The notes below the pieces were generated by a model. That model was given only the letters and a program-made list of their open reading frames with translations, was not told the origin of the DNA and ran no database searches. Both the position numbers and the translations under genes were made by a program. Positions 63,300-64,000 of a DNA stretch of 64,000 nt are shown piece after piece (within the stretch, counting starts at the first letter, position 1; each line of letters starts with the position of its first letter). The DNA lies in NCBI GenBank assembly GCA_013399115.1, contig VXAA01004301.1:564085-628084 (forward strand). The letters run 5' to 3'. The stretch is from Anseranas semipalmata. Taxonomy: Eukaryota; Chordata; Aves; Anseriformes; Anseranatidae.

Positions 63300-64000
63300 C
63301 AAAATTTATCTTCTTTCAAAACGTTTTATATATAGATTTGATCAGATCTGCTCTTGTAGTGGCATTAATCTGTGGAAAAAAATGGTGGTTCAGCTTCCAC
63401 TTGTGGTTTCTGGGTTTAGCATATGCTTGCAAACATAACCAAATTTTTTATAAATTGGCCAATTTTCCTGCTAATTGTGTAATTATCCCAGAAAATGAAC
63501 TGTTAATTGTACATTCTGATAGATTTGTGATGCTTTGCTGTAAAAGGCATTCAAACAGGCAATAATTTGACCCAAGATATTTATTAATTTTTTATGTTCT
63601 GTAAATCATTCTCAGTATTAAGGATGCTTCAGTAATTGAAGACATATGCTTGAATTTCTGGTCTTAAATCACAATGCTCAAAATTAATCCACCCTCCAGC
63701 TGGCACAATCCATGCCAATGTAGAAATTAAAGCAACATAGATGATTGTGTATGTATGTGTGTGTGTGTCATTTAATTTTAAAATATCTAGATGCATATAT
63801 GTTACGCAGTGTATTCTCAGGCCACTTTAAGCTGCAATTATCATTAAAGTAAGAACTGAAATGGGTACATTTCTGGATGTTGAAGTGTTTCTGTGTGAGA
63901 GCAGGTGATAATTCAAAGGTTTGCTAGCCACTGATGCTTGCTGTCTGTGCAGCAGCAGATTTGCAGGTGCCACCCAGGCACCGCTTTTAAGCATTTCTCT
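63300..64000. other. Non-coding, short (TG)n
   Basis: A GTATG/(TG)n run is at about 63748-63768. The 90-codon plus frame at 63293-63565 has no recognised domain. Confidence 0.55.

Noticed and set aside
1..64000. CRISPR arrays, operons, bacterial promoters or terminators
   Set aside because: The sequence is vertebrate in character. No regularly spaced direct repeats and no prokaryotic gene arrangement are present.

Overview
The window looks like non-coding vertebrate nuclear DNA, most likely from a bird or another sauropsid. It is A+T-rich, CpG is scarce, and no reading frame is convincingly protein-coding. The longest open frames are the size expected by chance. Mammalian SINEs and L1 are absent. 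The one transposon I can name from its protein is an old CR1-clade LINE relic at 9128-9470 (minus strand), a family typical of birds and reptiles. The species and the neighbouring genes cannot be read from the sequence. The window could be a gene desert or part of a very large intron.

Layout. 1-15 kb: unique DNA with a triple GATA-type motif (1839-1889), a possible conserved regulatory block (6440-6760), the CR1 relic, a 20-bp tandem pair (9738-9777), a TA/AAAT microsatellite cluster (12786-12977) and a TTTG tract (14102-14172). 15-29 kb: a perfect hairpin (15840-15861), a palindromic CArG box (17019-17032), a cluster of three small hairpins (24547-24686), a pyrimidine/G-rich tract (27400-27435) and another AT-motif-rich block (27640-27925). 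29-43 kb: three sites where a poly(A) signal is followed by a homopolymer A tail (29602-29648 minus, 31821-31862 minus, 37518-37551 plus), and a 70-bp element present twice, 790 bp apart (41141/41931). 43-56 kb: a 394-base assembly gap with matching A(n)G(n) edges, then two candidate enhancer blocks (49930-50200 and 51060-51480). 55.6-56.1 kb: the remains of a multi-pass membrane protein sequence ending in AATAAA and an A-rich tail. 56-64 kb: a 35-base T tract, an ATTTT-rich simple region and a nested hairpin (63249-63299).

No genes act together here. There are no intact genes, tRNAs, rRNAs, CRISPR arrays or operons. The broken membrane-protein sequence at 55605-56078 is the only protein-like sequence besides the CR1 relic. 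The most useful follow-ups are cross-species conservation of the AT-motif blocks, and a protein search with the 55.6 kb fragment.
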